64,000 bases of DNA from Falsochrobactrum tianjinense (GCF_019100495.1 NZ_JAHRVA010000008.1:110506-174505); one strand, 5' to 3'. Shown: positions 45,515-55,074, counted from the stretch's first letter. Numbers and translations are program-made. Notes: generated from the sequence alone by a model not told the origin.

Positions 45515-46702
45515 ATGAATAAAGGAATTTCACGCCGCACGTTCATGGCGGGGGTTGGCGTTGCTGCGGGTGCGGGCGTTGTGCTGCCCAAGGGCGCTGC
45601 ATGGGCGCAATCGGCCAAGCTGCCATCGTCGCCGGTGGCGCTGAACGTGATCGATGCGGCGGGCAACCTTGCTCTGACGCAGCCGATTTTCGACAATTTC
45701 GCCGCAGAGCAAGCTGCGCTGGTTTCGCGCTTTACCTTCAACAAGGCCCCTGCGCCGGAACTGCCGGGCAAGATCAAGGCGCAGCAACGCGCTAGTCGCA
45801 TCGATATCGATATGGTGATCGTTGGGCCCGATGCGTTGTCGGCGGGACTTGCTGATGATATCTGGACCGATATTATCGCGCTGCCAGACAATGGTCTGCC
45901 GAAATTGCAGGATATTTATCTCGACCCTGCCTGGCGTATGCAGGAAATGTCACAGGGTAAAGGCGTCGTCGTTTCTTACTATCCGTCCGGCCCGCTGCTC
46001 GAATACCATCCCGACAAGGTGAAGACCCCGCCCAAGACAGCGGAAGATCTTCTGGCCTGGGCCAAGGAAAATCCCAATAAGTTCATCTATGCGCGTCCTG
46101 CGAATTCTGGGCCGGGCCGCACCTTCCTGATGGGGCTACCCTATCTTCTGGGCGATAGCGACCCCAAAGATCCGGTGAATGGCTGGGAAAAGACCTGGGC
46201 CTATCTCAAGGAGCTGCACAAGAACATCGAATATTATCCGGCTGGAACCGGGGCTTTGATGAAGGAACTGGGCGAAGGCACGCGCGACATGACCGTGACC
46301 ACCACGGGATGGGATATCAATCCGCGTGCGCTTGGCGTGGTGCCCAAGGAAATGGGCGTGAGCAAGCTCGACGGGTTCCACTGGGTTTGCGATGCGCATT
46401 ATTTTGCAATTCCCAAGGGTGTATCGGAAGAAAAACTCGCCGTTCTGATGGAATTCATTAAATTCGCGCTCAAACCGGATCAGCAGGCCTATTCCTATGA
46501 TGCGGGTTATTTTTATCCGGGGCCGGCGGTCAAGGATGTGACCATCGACATGGCCCCAAAGGAGAGCCAGGACGTCATCGCGGAATTCGGGCGTCCCGAA
46601 TATGGCGACTGGATTGCCAACAATCCCATCGAACTGCCGCTTGAGCCGGAGGCTCTTGTGGCCGCATTCCGCCGCTGGGACGAAGACGTCGCGGCAAGTT
46701 GA
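45515..46702 (+). CDS. ABC importer periplasmic binding protein, Tat-type signal
   Basis: A 395-residue binding protein of the family-1 (Fe/polyamine/thiamine/sugar-acid) type. The N-terminus MNKGISRRTFMAGVGVAAG has the twin-arginine motif SRRTFM, followed by a hydrophobic stretch and a WAQ cleavage site, so Tat export is predicted. The body includes GKGVVVSYYPSGPLLEYHPDKVKTPPKTAEDLLAWAKENP and a C-terminal PEYGDWIANNP. Start 45515 follows GGAGGAGAAC; an in-frame ATG four codons earlier is too close to that site. Ligand is likely a sugar acid given the operon; the sequence alone does not settle this. Confidence 0.9.
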   Translation: MNKGISRRTFMAGVGVAAGAGVVLPKGAAWAQSAKLPSSPVALNVIDAAGNLALTQPIFDNFAAEQAALVSRFTFNKAPAPELPGKIKAQQRASRIDIDMVIVGPDALSAGLADDIWTDIIALPDNGLPKLQDIYLDPAWRMQEMSQGKGVVVSYYPSGPLLEYHPDKVKTPPKTAEDLLAWAKENPNKFIYARPANSGPGRTFLMGLPYLLGDSDPKDPVNGWEKTWAYLKELHKNIEYYPAGTGALMKELGEGTRDMTVTTTGWDINPRALGVVPKEMGVSKLDGFHWVCDAHYFAIPKGVSEEKLAVLMEFIKFALKPDQQAYSYDAGYFYPGPAVKDVTIDMAPKESQDVIAEFGRPEYGDWIANNPIELPLEPEALVAAFRRWDEDVAAS

Positions 46703-46711
46703 ATGTAGCTT

Positions 46712-46743
46712 TCCATGGCGGATGCTTGTGCGCCCGCCATGGA
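46712..46743 (+). other. intergenic stem-loop after the binding-protein gene
   Basis: A perfect ten-pair stem, TCCATGGCGG/CCGCCATGGA, starts 9 bases after the stop of the binding-protein gene and is followed by a T-run (46758-46763). A smaller hairpin CATAATC/GATTATG sits at 46786-46806. Such structures often protect the binding-protein mRNA and lower expression of the downstream ATPase and permease genes. Confidence 0.6.
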
Positions 46744-46838
46744 TGCCAGGGGTAGGGTTTTTTACGCTATCTATTTGTTTTTACGCATAATCTTTTGCGG
46801 ATTATGTTCCAGCCAACCCATTCATGGTGTTTGCGTCA

Positions 46839-47897
46839 ATGTCATTTCAAGAACTCCGGCTCGATCGAATGAGCCGTTCATTCGGAACTTTCAATGCCCT
46901 GAAGGATATCAGCCTTACGATCAGGCAGGGGGAGTTCATTGCGCTTCTGGGGCCTTCCGGCTGTGGTAAATCCACCGCTCTCAATTGTATTGCAGGTCTT
47001 CTGGGTACGACGGGCGGCGGCATCTATATTGATGATCGGCGCGTGGATCAGCTCAAGCCCGAAGACCGCGGCTTCGGGATGGTGTTTCAGAATTATGCGC
47101 TGTTTCCGCATATGAACGTACTGCAAAATGTCGGCTTCGGCCTGAAAATGCGCGGCTTGTCGAAAGGTGAAATTGAGAAGCGTGCGCGGGCCGCATTGGC
47201 GTTGGTGCGCTTGCAGGGACAGGAAGAAAAACTCCCCGGCCAGCTTTCGGGCGGCCAGCAGCAGCGCGTGGCGATTGCGCGCGCGATTGTCATCGAACCG
47301 CCGCTGGTTCTCATGGATGAACCACTTTCCAATCTCGATGCCAAGCTGCGCCTTGAAATGCGTGCCGAAATCCGCCGTATTCATAACCAGCTCGGTTCTA
47401 CGACGATTTATGTCACGCACGACCAGGACGAGGCGCTGTCGCTGGCCGACCGTATCGTGGTGCTGCGCGATGGGCAAATCCGTCAAGTCGGCACGCCCTA
47501 CGAGCTTTACGAACAGCCGCGCTATCTTGATGTTGCCGCCTTCATGGGCTTCCGTAACGCTATCCATGGTGATGTTCTGCGCGTCGAAGACGGTCGGACA
47601 ACGATCCGGGTTGCGGGCAGTGAATTGACGGGGCGCTCGATGGATACGCTCGCGCCCGGCAGGCAAGCAGTGCTGATGGCGCGTGGCGACGATGTTGTTT
47701 CGGGTGAGAAAAGCCACAATGCGATTGAGGCAACCGTTGAGACCATCGAATATCGCGGGCGGGAATATGTCGGCATTGCCCGGACACCGGACGGAATGGA
47801 AATGGTCTTTCACAGCTTGAACGGGGTCGAGCCAGGAAGCCTGATAAAGCTTGGAATCGATGAAAATCGCGCACTGGTCTTTCCGGGTGAGGGGTGA
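46839..47897 (+). CDS. ABC importer ATPase (MalK/PotA type)
   Basis: A 352-residue ATPase. Walker A is [14 protein letters not shown], the Q-loop is [13 protein letters not shown], the signature is [18 protein letters not shown], Walker B is [17 protein letters not shown], and the switch His is in [12 protein letters not shown]-terminal TOBE-like domain (about 240-352) follows. Residues match the spermidine/sugar class used with two-permease, family-1 binding proteins. The ATG at 46839 has GGTG before it; an in-frame ATG at 46824 is possible. The 136 bases upstream hold the hairpins described above. Confidence 0.94.
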   Translation: MSFQELRLDRMSRSFGTFNALKDISLTIRQGEFIALLGPSGCGKSTALNCIAGLLGTTGGGIYIDDRRVDQLKPEDRGFGMVFQNYALFPHMNVLQNVGFGLKMRGLSKGEIEKRARAALALVRLQGQEEKLPGQLSGGQQQRVAIARAIVIEPPLVLMDEPLSNLDAKLRLEMRAEIRRIHNQLGSTTIYVTHDQDEALSLADRIVVLRDGQIRQVGTPYELYEQPRYLDVAAFMGFRNAIHGDVLRVEDGRTTIRVAGSELTGRSMDTLAPGRQAVLMARGDDVVSGEKSHNAIEATVETIEYRGREYVGIARTPDGMEMVFHSLNGVEPGSLIKLGIDENRALVFPGEG

Positions 47898-47900
47898 GCC

Positions 47901-48809
47901 ATGGCGGAAGAAACATATTCCAATATCGCCCTCAAGCCTGGCCTTCGCCAACGGCTCGCCAATCGCGGTATTGATGGCGTGACGCTGCTTCTCCTGCCTG
48001 CGCTTTTGTTCGTGGTCGGGATTTTCATCTATCCATTTCTTTATGGCCTGATCCTCTCCTTCAATCCAATCGATGGCGGGGGTGCGCTGGCCAATTACCG
48101 CAAATTCTTCTCCGATCCATATCTTTACAAAACCATCGGGGCGACGCTCTGGCTGGCGGTTCCTGTCACGCTCATCAGCGTGCTTTTTGCGGTACCTATC
48201 GCTATGCGCGTGCGGCTGATGCGCAAGCAGCGCCTGCTGACCACAATCCTCGTGCTGCCGGTGACGTTGGGAACGGTGCTGATCGCCGAGGGCTTGCTCA
48301 ACTATCTCGGACCGCAGGGCTGGTTCAGCCGCAGCCTTATGGGCATCGGCCTGATCGACGACCCGCTCAAGCTCACCAATAATTACTGGGGTGTGTTCGC
48401 CTCGCTGGTGATCACGGTTTTCCCCTTCACCTTCCTTCTCACGCTGTCCTATGTGACGGGCATCGACCCTGCGCTGGAGCGTGCCGCCGCAACCCATGGC
48501 GCAAGTAGCTGGCAGCGCTTTCGCCATGTCATGCTGCCGCTTTTGGTGCCGGGACTTGTGGTGGCGTCCTGCCTGACCTTCGTGCAGGCTTTCGCGGTCT
48601 TTCCCTCCGCCGTGCTTCTGGGCGCGCCTTCGGGGCCGACGCGCGTGATTTCAATTGCTGCCGCACAGGCTGCCTTCGAGCAATATGACGACTCCATGGC
48701 TTCCTCGATCGCCATGATCATGGCCGCTGTGCAGTTGCTTGTGGTGGGGGCGCTGCTCGGCGTGCGAACACTCTTTTATCGCGGTGCGACCGCTGGCGGG
48801 AAAGGATAA
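47901..48809 (+). CDS. ABC importer permease (first subunit)
   Basis: A 302-residue inner-membrane permease with about six helices (GVTLLLLPALLFVVGIFIYPFLYGL, TLWLAVPVTLISVLFAVPIA, ILVLPVTLGTVLIAEGLL and others). The EAA-like coupling loop is ERAAATHGASSWQRFRHVMLPLLVPG. It begins three bases after the ATPase gene and ends just before the second permease, so translation is coupled. Confidence 0.93.
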   Translation: MAEETYSNIALKPGLRQRLANRGIDGVTLLLLPALLFVVGIFIYPFLYGLILSFNPIDGGGALANYRKFFSDPYLYKTIGATLWLAVPVTLISVLFAVPIAMRVRLMRKQRLLTTILVLPVTLGTVLIAEGLLNYLGPQGWFSRSLMGIGLIDDPLKLTNNYWGVFASLVITVFPFTFLLTLSYVTGIDPALERAAATHGASSWQRFRHVMLPLLVPGLVVASCLTFVQAFAVFPSAVLLGAPSGPTRVISIAAAQAAFEQYDDSMASSIAMIMAAVQLLVVGALLGVRTLFYRGATAGGKG

Positions 48810-48812
48810 TCC

Positions 48813-49655
48813 ATGGTCCGCGACACATCCGCTCTTTCCAAACTCTGGATCACCCTCGTCTGGCTTGTTACCGGCTTCTTCGTTCTCAATGTACTGGCCG
48901 TCATCGTGGCCGTGGTGGTTTCGAGCTTTGGTACACGCTGGCTCGGTACCTGGTTTCCAGATGGATTCACGACACGCTGGTATGCCGCCGCCTGGGCCGA
49001 ATTCCAGCTTTACCAGGTTCTTCTGGTGACGTTCCAGATCGTTTTCGCCGTGGTTATCCTATCGGGGTTTCTGGGGGTTACCGCTGCCTACGCCATGGCA
49101 CGGCGCGATTTTGTCGGCAAGAAACTCGTGCTGCTCATCTTCCTTCTGCCGCTTCTGGTACCGCCGATCACGTTCGGCATTCCGCTGGCAACCGTGCTTT
49201 ACAAGTTCGGGGTGGGGGGTACGTTCTGGGGCGTGGTTCTTGCCAATCTGGTTCCGACGGTGCCTTTCGTCATCCTCGTGATGATCCCTTTCATCGAACA
49301 GGTAGATCCCAAGGTGGAAGCGGCAGCGCGCGTCTTCGGGGCGGGCACCTTCAAGCTGTTCATCCATGTGCTGCTGCCCATGCTTCTGCCGGGTATTCTT
49401 GCCTCCATGCTGCTGGTGCTGGTGCGCACGGTCGCCATGTTTGAGCTGACCTTCCTGACCGCAGGCCCCACATCGCAGACGCTCGTGGTGGCACTGTATT
49501 ATTCGGTTTTCGCGGCCGGGGTGCGCTCGGTTCAATCCATCGACGCCATGGCGGTGATCTATATGGTCACATCGCTGGTATGGCTTCTGCTTGCGCTTCG
49601 CTTCGTCAATCCGACGCAAATTGTGGCTCGCAATCGTCAACCTTCCGCACATTGA
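48813..49655 (+). CDS. ABC importer permease (second subunit)
   Basis: A 280-residue permease with about six helices and the coupling loop EAAARVFGAGTFKLFIHVLLPMLLPGI. Together with the first permease and the ATPase it forms a standard importer. It starts three bases after the first permease gene and is followed 13 bases later by the enolase-superfamily gene. Confidence 0.93.
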   Translation: MVRDTSALSKLWITLVWLVTGFFVLNVLAVIVAVVVSSFGTRWLGTWFPDGFTTRWYAAAWAEFQLYQVLLVTFQIVFAVVILSGFLGVTAAYAMARRDFVGKKLVLLIFLLPLLVPPITFGIPLATVLYKFGVGGTFWGVVLANLVPTVPFVILVMIPFIEQVDPKVEAAARVFGAGTFKLFIHVLLPMLLPGILASMLLVLVRTVAMFELTFLTAGPTSQTLVVALYYSVFAAGVRSVQSIDAMAVIYMVTSLVWLLLALRFVNPTQIVARNRQPSAH

Positions 49656-49668
49656 GATGGGTCATATA

Positions 49669-50868
49669 ATGAAGATCACAGCCATTGAAACGGTGCAATT
49701 GCCGCATCTGGGTAATATATTATGGGTGCGCGTCCATACGGATGAAGGCATTATCGGACTGGGCGAAACCTTTCGCGGGGCGAATGCCGTCGCGGCCTAT
49801 ATCCATAGTGATATTGCGCCGCAACTGATTGGTCAGAACCCGCTGGAGATCGACCGTATCTCGAAACTCCTGCTGGAGCCTTATGTCGGCTTTCGCTCGT
49901 CGGGAGTGGAAATTCGCGCAGCGTCAGCTATCGATATCGCCCTGTGGGATATCTTCGGAAAACTGACTGGACAGCCGATCCATCAATTGCTGGGCGGGCT
50001 CTCGCGCCCTTCGATCCGCACCTATAATACCTGCGCCGGCTATACTTATAACAAGAGCGGCGCGCGCCGTTATATCGGTGATCAGGATGACGCCGCTGAA
50101 GGGCCTTACGAGGACCAACTGGCCTTCCATCGCGATGCGGGTGCGCTGGCCAAAAGCCTGCTATCGGAAGGCATTCTGGCGATGAAAATATGGCCATTCG
50201 ATCCTTTTGCGGTCGCAAATGGCGGCAATTTCATTCATGCAACCGATCTCGACAAGGCGCTCACGCCCTTCCGCCAGATTCGTGACGCCGTTGGCGACCA
50301 GATGGAGATCATGGTCGAATTCCATTCTATGTGGGATCTGACTTCGGCGCTCGCCATCGCCCGTGAACTCAAAGCCTTTCGCCCGTTCTGGGCGGAAGAC
50401 CCGATCAAGATGACCAATCCGCAGGCGCTCGCCGTTTATGCGCAGCAATCGGGCATTCCGGTCTGCGCCAGTGAGACGATGGCGACTCGCGCGCAGTTTC
50501 TCGATGTACTGCGGGCAGATGCATCCGATTATGTCATGCTGGATATTTCATGGTGCGGCGGGCTTTCCGAAGCCAAGAAGATAGCCACCATGGCGGAAAC
50601 CTTCCAGCGGCCGATTGCTCCGCATGATTGCACCGGGCCGGTGGTTTTTGCGGCGTCCATTCATCTGTCGCTCAATGCGCCCAACGCGATTTATCAGGAA
50701 TCCGTGCGCGCCTATTATAGTTCTTGGTACCGCGATCTGGTGACGGTGATGCCGCGTATCGAAAATGGCGTGATCTATCCTTTTGAAGGTGCGGGACTGG
50801 GGCTGGAATTGTCGGATTTCGTCCTCGACCATCCAGAGGTTGTCCGTCGTACTACGGAGGCCGTATGA
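49669..50868 (+). CDS. enolase-superfamily (MR/MLE) sugar-acid dehydratase or cycloisomerase
   Basis: A 400-residue enzyme of the mandelate racemase/muconate lactonizing type. The N-terminal capping domain (MKITAIETVQLPHLGNILWVRVHTDEGIIGLGE) and the barrel with metal ligands in MVEFHSMWD, FWAEDPIK and CASETMATR are visible. KIWPFDP carries the early barrel lysine and a His lies in APHDCTGPVVF. Family members dehydrate glucarate, galactarate, galactonate or mannonate, or open aldarolactones. With uronate dehydrogenase nearby, galactarolactone cycloisomerase or an aldarate dehydratase is the best guess. Start 49669 follows GAGATGGG; an upstream frame start lies inside the permease gene. Confidence 0.88.
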   Translation: MKITAIETVQLPHLGNILWVRVHTDEGIIGLGETFRGANAVAAYIHSDIAPQLIGQNPLEIDRISKLLLEPYVGFRSSGVEIRAASAIDIALWDIFGKLTGQPIHQLLGGLSRPSIRTYNTCAGYTYNKSGARRYIGDQDDAAEGPYEDQLAFHRDAGALAKSLLSEGILAMKIWPFDPFAVANGGNFIHATDLDKALTPFRQIRDAVGDQMEIMVEFHSMWDLTSALAIARELKAFRPFWAEDPIKMTNPQALAVYAQQSGIPVCASETMATRAQFLDVLRADASDYVMLDISWCGGLSEAKKIATMAETFQRPIAPHDCTGPVVFAASIHLSLNAPNAIYQESVRAYYSSWYRDLVTVMPRIENGVIYPFEGAGLGLELSDFVLDHPEVVRRTTEAV

Positions 50869-51743
50869 TGGGGCCGTTTCGCTGTATAGCTGATTTGCGC
50901 GGGCAATTGATGGAAAGCCCGATTTGGGATGACAAGCGAGAAACGCTTTTCGCCTGCGATATTCAGGGCCGGAAAATCCATGAAATCGATCTTGATCATG
51001 GGCCATTGCGCGAATGGGCCTTCGAGGCAGAGGTGGCGTCCTTAGGGCTTGCGGAAAGCGGTAGGCTGGTGGTGGCGTTAGCCCGTCAGGTCATTGTGTT
51101 CGACCCTGAAGCTGAAACACGCGAAACACTCTGGAATGGCTATGACGAGCCGCAGACCTCGCGTCTCAATGACGGCAAGGTCGGTCCGGACGGGGCTTTC
51201 TGGGTCGGCAGCATGGATGGACGGCCTGTGCGTGAACCCATATCGAAGCTTTATCGTGTGACAGCCGATGGCCATGCGGAAATAAAGGCACAGGGTTGCG
51301 AAGTATCCAACGGACTGGCGTGGACGTCTGACGGCGCGACCCTGTTCCACAGTGATTCACGCGGACCATGGATCGACCGCTATGATTTCGATGTGGCGGA
51401 TGGGGAGATTTCGGGCCGCACACGTATCTGCACCCTCGACGAGGCAAGCGGCAGGCCGGACGGAGGCGCGTGCGACGCGCAAGGCGGTTACTGGAGCGCG
51501 GGCGTTTCGGCGGGTTTCCTCAATCACTTTGATCGGGGAGGGCGGTTGCTTGGGCGTTTCCCTGTGCCGGTTCCCGCGCCCACCATGCCGTGTTTCTGTG
51601 GTCCTGATCTGACACTTATAGCCATTACATCGCATCGACTGGTGGCGCAGGATGCGCTCGATGCAGCGCCGCAATCGGGCGGGGTGCATCTGGCGCAAGC
51701 GCCGGTCGCCGGGGCGAAAATAGCGCGGATGAGGGGAGTTTGA
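50865..51743 (+). CDS. SMP-30/gluconolactonase family lactonase
   Basis: A 292-residue beta-propeller lactonase. Seen: ESPIWDDKRETLFACDI (metal Glu), SRLNDGKVGPDGAFWVGSM (metal Asn and Asp), CEVSNGLAWTSDGATLFHSDS and GRPDGGACDAQGGYWSAG. The family hydrolyses sugar lactones; the product of the neighbouring uronate dehydrogenase is an aldaro-lactone, so that is a likely substrate. It overlaps the enolase-superfamily gene by four bases. Confidence 0.9.
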   Translation: MMGPFRCIADLRGQLMESPIWDDKRETLFACDIQGRKIHEIDLDHGPLREWAFEAEVASLGLAESGRLVVALARQVIVFDPEAETRETLWNGYDEPQTSRLNDGKVGPDGAFWVGSMDGRPVREPISKLYRVTADGHAEIKAQGCEVSNGLAWTSDGATLFHSDSRGPWIDRYDFDVADGEISGRTRICTLDEASGRPDGGACDAQGGYWSAGVSAGFLNHFDRGGRLLGRFPVPVPAPTMPCFCGPDLTLIAITSHRLVAQDALDAAPQSGGVHLAQAPVAGAKIARMRGV

Positions 51744-51747
51744 CGCA

Positions 51748-52527
51748 ATGAAACATCTGCTTCTCACCGGCGCTTCCGGCAATCTGGGCCGCATGTTGGC
51801 ACCAAGACTGGCGCAGGCGGGTTATCGCTTGCGCCTCTCGGATATTGCGCCCTTTCCTGATGAATTGCCGGAAGGGGCTGAATTCATTCAAGCGGATCTG
51901 AGCGACGCCACAGCGGCTGTCGGTCTGGTGCGCGGAACCGATGCGGTGCTGCATTTTGGCGGAATCAGCATCGAGAAGCCATATGATCAGATCGTCAGCG
52001 CCAATATTCTTGGTGTCACGCATATTTTCGAGGCTGCGCGTGCACAAAAACAGCGGATTGTTTTTGCCAGTTCCAATCACACGATCGGTTTTTACCGGCG
52101 CGACGAAGTGCTTGCTGTCGATGATCCGCTTCGACCCGATGGCTATTACGGCATCTCCAAGGCCTATGGCGAATTGCTCGGCAGCATGATGTTCGACAAG
52201 CACGGCATTGAAAGTGTGCATATGCGGATCGGCTCCTGCCTGCCGCGCCCGACCGAGACGCGGCATCTGGCGACATGGCTGTCGCATGATGATCTGGTGC
52301 GGCTTCTGGTGGCGGCGGTCGAGGCCCCCGAAACGGGCTTTGCCATCGTCTGGGGCATATCGGCCAATGCTGGCCGCTGGTGGGTGAAGGATGATGCCGC
52401 GCGTATCGGTTATGAACCGCAGGATGACGCATCGCTGTTTGGCGCGCTGGCAGAAACCGGTGATCCGGTGTCGCGGCGGTTTCAGGGCGGGACATTCACG
52501 GCGCAGGATTATTCGCGCGAGGATTGA
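51748..52527 (+). CDS. udh: uronate dehydrogenase
   Basis: A 259-residue SDR that matches Agrobacterium Udh in order and motif: LLLTGASGNLGRML (NAD binding), VLHFGGISIEKPYDQI, the signature FASSNHTIGFYRR, Tyr134 and Lys138 in YYGISKAYGE, VRIGSC-type MRIGSCLPRPTET, and RFQGGTF near the end. Udh oxidises D-galacturonate or D-glucuronate to the aldaro-lactone with NAD+. This is the strongest indicator of what the whole operon does. Confidence 0.88.
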   Translation: MKHLLLTGASGNLGRMLAPRLAQAGYRLRLSDIAPFPDELPEGAEFIQADLSDATAAVGLVRGTDAVLHFGGISIEKPYDQIVSANILGVTHIFEAARAQKQRIVFASSNHTIGFYRRDEVLAVDDPLRPDGYYGISKAYGELLGSMMFDKHGIESVHMRIGSCLPRPTETRHLATWLSHDDLVRLLVAAVEAPETGFAIVWGISANAGRWWVKDDAARIGYEPQDDASLFGALAETGDPVSRRFQGGTFTAQDYSRED

Positions 52528-52563
52528 TGCCTGTGAGCGGTGAGTTTTCGGGAAGGCATGCAC

Positions 52564-54297
52564 ATGATAAGAAAGACTTATAAGGATCTGCGTTCGGCGC
52601 GCTGGATGCTGCCTGACGACCAGCGCTCGTCGGGCCATCGTTCCAGAACCATGCAGATGGGTTACGACCCTGTGGATTGGGAAGGCAAACCGATCATCGC
52701 CATCATCAATACATGGTCCGATGCCCAGCCGTGCCACGCCCATTTCAAGGATCGTGTCGAATGGGTGAAGCGCGGCATTTTGCAGGCCGGCGGCTTCCCG
52801 CTGGAACTGCCAGCGCTCTCGCTTTCCGAAAGCTATGTGAAGCCCACCACCATGCTTTATCGCAACCTGCTGGCGATGGAAACAGAGGAATTGCTGCGCT
52901 CGCATCCGGTCGATGGCGCGGTGCTGATGGGCGGCTGCGACAAGACCACGCCTGCGCTTGTCATGGGTGCGATCAGCATGGGGCTGCCCTTCATCTTCCT
53001 GCCCGCAGGCCCCATGCTGCGCGGCAATTATGCGGGAAGGGTGCTTGGCTCGGGCACCGATATGTTCAAGTTCTGGGATGAGCGCCGCGCTGGCACCATC
53101 GGCAAGAAGGAATGGGAAGGCATTGAGGGTGGCATTGCGCGCAGCTACGGCCATTGCATGACCATGGGCACCGCTTCCACCATGACAGCCATAGCCGAAG
53201 CCATGGGCCTGACCTTGCCCGGCGCATCTTCGATCCCGGCCGCAGACGCCAACCATCAGCGCATGTCCACCCAATGCGGTCGACGCATTGTGGAGATGGT
53301 CTGGGAGGACCTGACGCCCGATCGCATCCTCACGCCCGTAGCGGTGAAAAACTCCGTCGTGGTCGCCATGGCCACTGGCTGCTCCACCAATGCCATTATC
53401 CATCTCATCGCCATGGCGCGCCGCGCGGGCGTTCCGCTGGAACTGGATGACCTTGACAGGATCGGGCGCACGACGCCGGTTCTGGCCAATATAAGGCCGT
53501 CCGGCAGCACCTATCTGATGGAGGATTTCTATTATGCGGGTGGGCTACGGGCGCTGATGAAACAATTGGGCGACAAGCTCGATCCAGCGGCCATCACAGT
53601 GACCGGAAAACCTCTCACCGAGGGTCTTGAAACGGTGGAGGTGTGGAATGACGATGTTATCCGCCCGCTGTCCAATCCGGTCTATCATGAAGGTTCGCTT
53701 GCGGTGCTCAAGGGCAATCTCTGTCCCGATGGCGCAGTCATCAAGCCTGCTGCCTGCGATCCAAAATTCCATCGGCATTCAGGCCCGGCACTGGTGGCGG
53801 ACAGCTATCCGGACCTTAAAAAGATCATCGACGATCCTGATTATCCGCTGACGCCGGATACGGTGCTGGTGCTGCGCAATGCCGGGCCGCAGGGCGGGCC
53901 GGGAATGCCCGAATGGGGCATGATTCCCATGCCAAAAGCGCTCTTGAAGCTTGGCCTGCGCGACATGGTGCGTATTTCCGATGCGCGCATGTCGGGAACC
54001 AGTTTTGGCGCCTGTGTGCTGCATGTCACGCCCGAATCCTTTGTCGGCGGACCGCTGGCGCTGCTCAAAACCGGCGATATGGTCGAACTCGACATTTCGG
54101 CGCGCAGCCTCAACATGCTGGTCCCGGAAGAAGAACTGGCGCAAAGGCGTACAGCATGGCAGGCCCCGCAGCCCAAATATGAGCGCGGCTATGGCTTTGT
54201 CTTTTCCCGGCATATCGAGCAGGCCGACAAGGGCTGTGATTTCGATTTTCTTAAAACCGACTTTGGCCGTCCCGTAGACGAGCCGGTCATTTATTGA
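52564..54297 (+). CDS. IlvD/EDD family sugar-acid dehydratase (L-arabinonate dehydratase type)
   Basis: A 577-residue Fe-S dehydratase. The three cluster cysteines occur at positions very close to those of L-arabinonate dehydratase: Cys57 in SDAQPCHAH, Cys125 in LMGGCDKTTPA and Cys198 in SYGHCMTMGTA. Also seen are GDMVELDI and DARMSGTSFGACVLHV, the C-terminal active-site region. Substrates in this subfamily are arabonate, xylonate or related acids. The ATG at 52564 is chosen because GGAAGG lies 7 bases before it; the earlier ATGs are too near or before that site. Confidence 0.88.
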   Translation: MIRKTYKDLRSARWMLPDDQRSSGHRSRTMQMGYDPVDWEGKPIIAIINTWSDAQPCHAHFKDRVEWVKRGILQAGGFPLELPALSLSESYVKPTTMLYRNLLAMETEELLRSHPVDGAVLMGGCDKTTPALVMGAISMGLPFIFLPAGPMLRGNYAGRVLGSGTDMFKFWDERRAGTIGKKEWEGIEGGIARSYGHCMTMGTASTMTAIAEAMGLTLPGASSIPAADANHQRMSTQCGRRIVEMVWEDLTPDRILTPVAVKNSVVVAMATGCSTNAIIHLIAMARRAGVPLELDDLDRIGRTTPVLANIRPSGSTYLMEDFYYAGGLRALMKQLGDKLDPAAITVTGKPLTEGLETVEVWNDDVIRPLSNPVYHEGSLAVLKGNLCPDGAVIKPAACDPKFHRHSGPALVADSYPDLKKIIDDPDYPLTPDTVLVLRNAGPQGGPGMPEWGMIPMPKALLKLGLRDMVRISDARMSGTSFGACVLHVTPESFVGGPLALLKTGDMVELDISARSLNMLVPEEELAQRRTAWQAPQPKYERGYGFVFSRHIEQADKGCDFDFLKTDFGRPVDEPVIY

Positions 54298-54309
54298 AAG
54301 GCGGCTTCG

Positions 54310-55032
54310 ATGGCAGACTATATTCTCTCCGAAGAAACCCGCGCCAAGCTGAAAAATGTATCGACGGCATCGGTTGCCACAGCACTTTACAAGCGCGGCC
54401 TGCGCAACCAGTTTATTCAGGGAGCGCGGCAGGTGGCATATAAAGCGGAAAACATGGTCGGGCAGGCCTTCACGCTACGCTATATTCCAGCGCGCGAAGA
54501 CCGCAACCCGCTTGCTGTCTTTCGCAATCCCGAGCATAAGCAGCGCGTTGCGATCGAAACCTGCCCGGAAGGCTGGGTTCTGGTGATGGATGCGCGCAAG
54601 GATGCGCGCGCGGCTACTGCGGGGTCTATCCTCATAACGCGGCTGGCTTTGCGCGGTGCTGCGGGCGTGGTGTCGGATGGCGGCTTTCGCGATGTCACCG
54701 GCATTGGCGAGCTTGACATGCCCGCCTATTGCGCCGGGCCGTCGGCTCCCACCAATCTTACATTGCACGAGGCCATCGACATCAATGTGCCGATTTCCTG
54801 CGGCGATGCAGCGGTGTTCCCCGGCGACGTTCTTGTCGGCGATGCCGATGGGGTCATGGTGATCCCGGCGCATTTGTGCGAGGAAATCGCCGATGAATGC
54901 CTCGGCATGGAAGATTATGAGGCGTTTGTTCTGGAGGAAATCAATCAGGGCGCGGGGATAATCGGGCTTTATCCATGCACCAAGGATGAAAACCGGCGCA
55001 AGTTTGAAAGCTGGGTCCAGAACAGGAAATAG
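54310..55032 (+). CDS. RraA-like aldolase/demethylmenaquinone methyltransferase-fold protein
   Basis: A 240-residue protein of the RraA/HMG aldolase fold. Core motifs are STASVATALYKRGLRNQF, MDARKDARAATAGSILITRLALRGAAGVVSDGGFRD (with the conserved Arg and Asp) and DAAVFPGDVLVGDADGVMVIP. In sugar-acid pathways such proteins act as pyruvate-type aldolases or decarboxylases on 2-keto acids. It follows the IlvD/EDD gene by 12 bases, a pairing common in such operons. It ends the plus-strand run. Confidence 0.88.
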   Translation: MADYILSEETRAKLKNVSTASVATALYKRGLRNQFIQGARQVAYKAENMVGQAFTLRYIPAREDRNPLAVFRNPEHKQRVAIETCPEGWVLVMDARKDARAATAGSILITRLALRGAAGVVSDGGFRDVTGIGELDMPAYCAGPSAPTNLTLHEAIDINVPISCGDAAVFPGDVLVGDADGVMVIPAHLCEEIADECLGMEDYEAFVLEEINQGAGIIGLYPCTKDENRRKFESWVQNRK

Positions 55033-55074
55033 GTGATGGCCCGTCGCAATGCCGGGCCATGCCCTGATCGGTGA

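Noticed and set aside
46878..48527. 549-codon open frame on the minus strand
   Set aside because: It is antisense to the ABC ATPase and permease genes and is rich in His, Gln and Arg, a common shadow composition.
51625..53403. 592-codon open frame on the minus strand
   Set aside because: It is antisense to the SMP-30, uronate dehydrogenase and IlvD/EDD genes, all of which are clear families. The predicted sequence has no recognisable fold.
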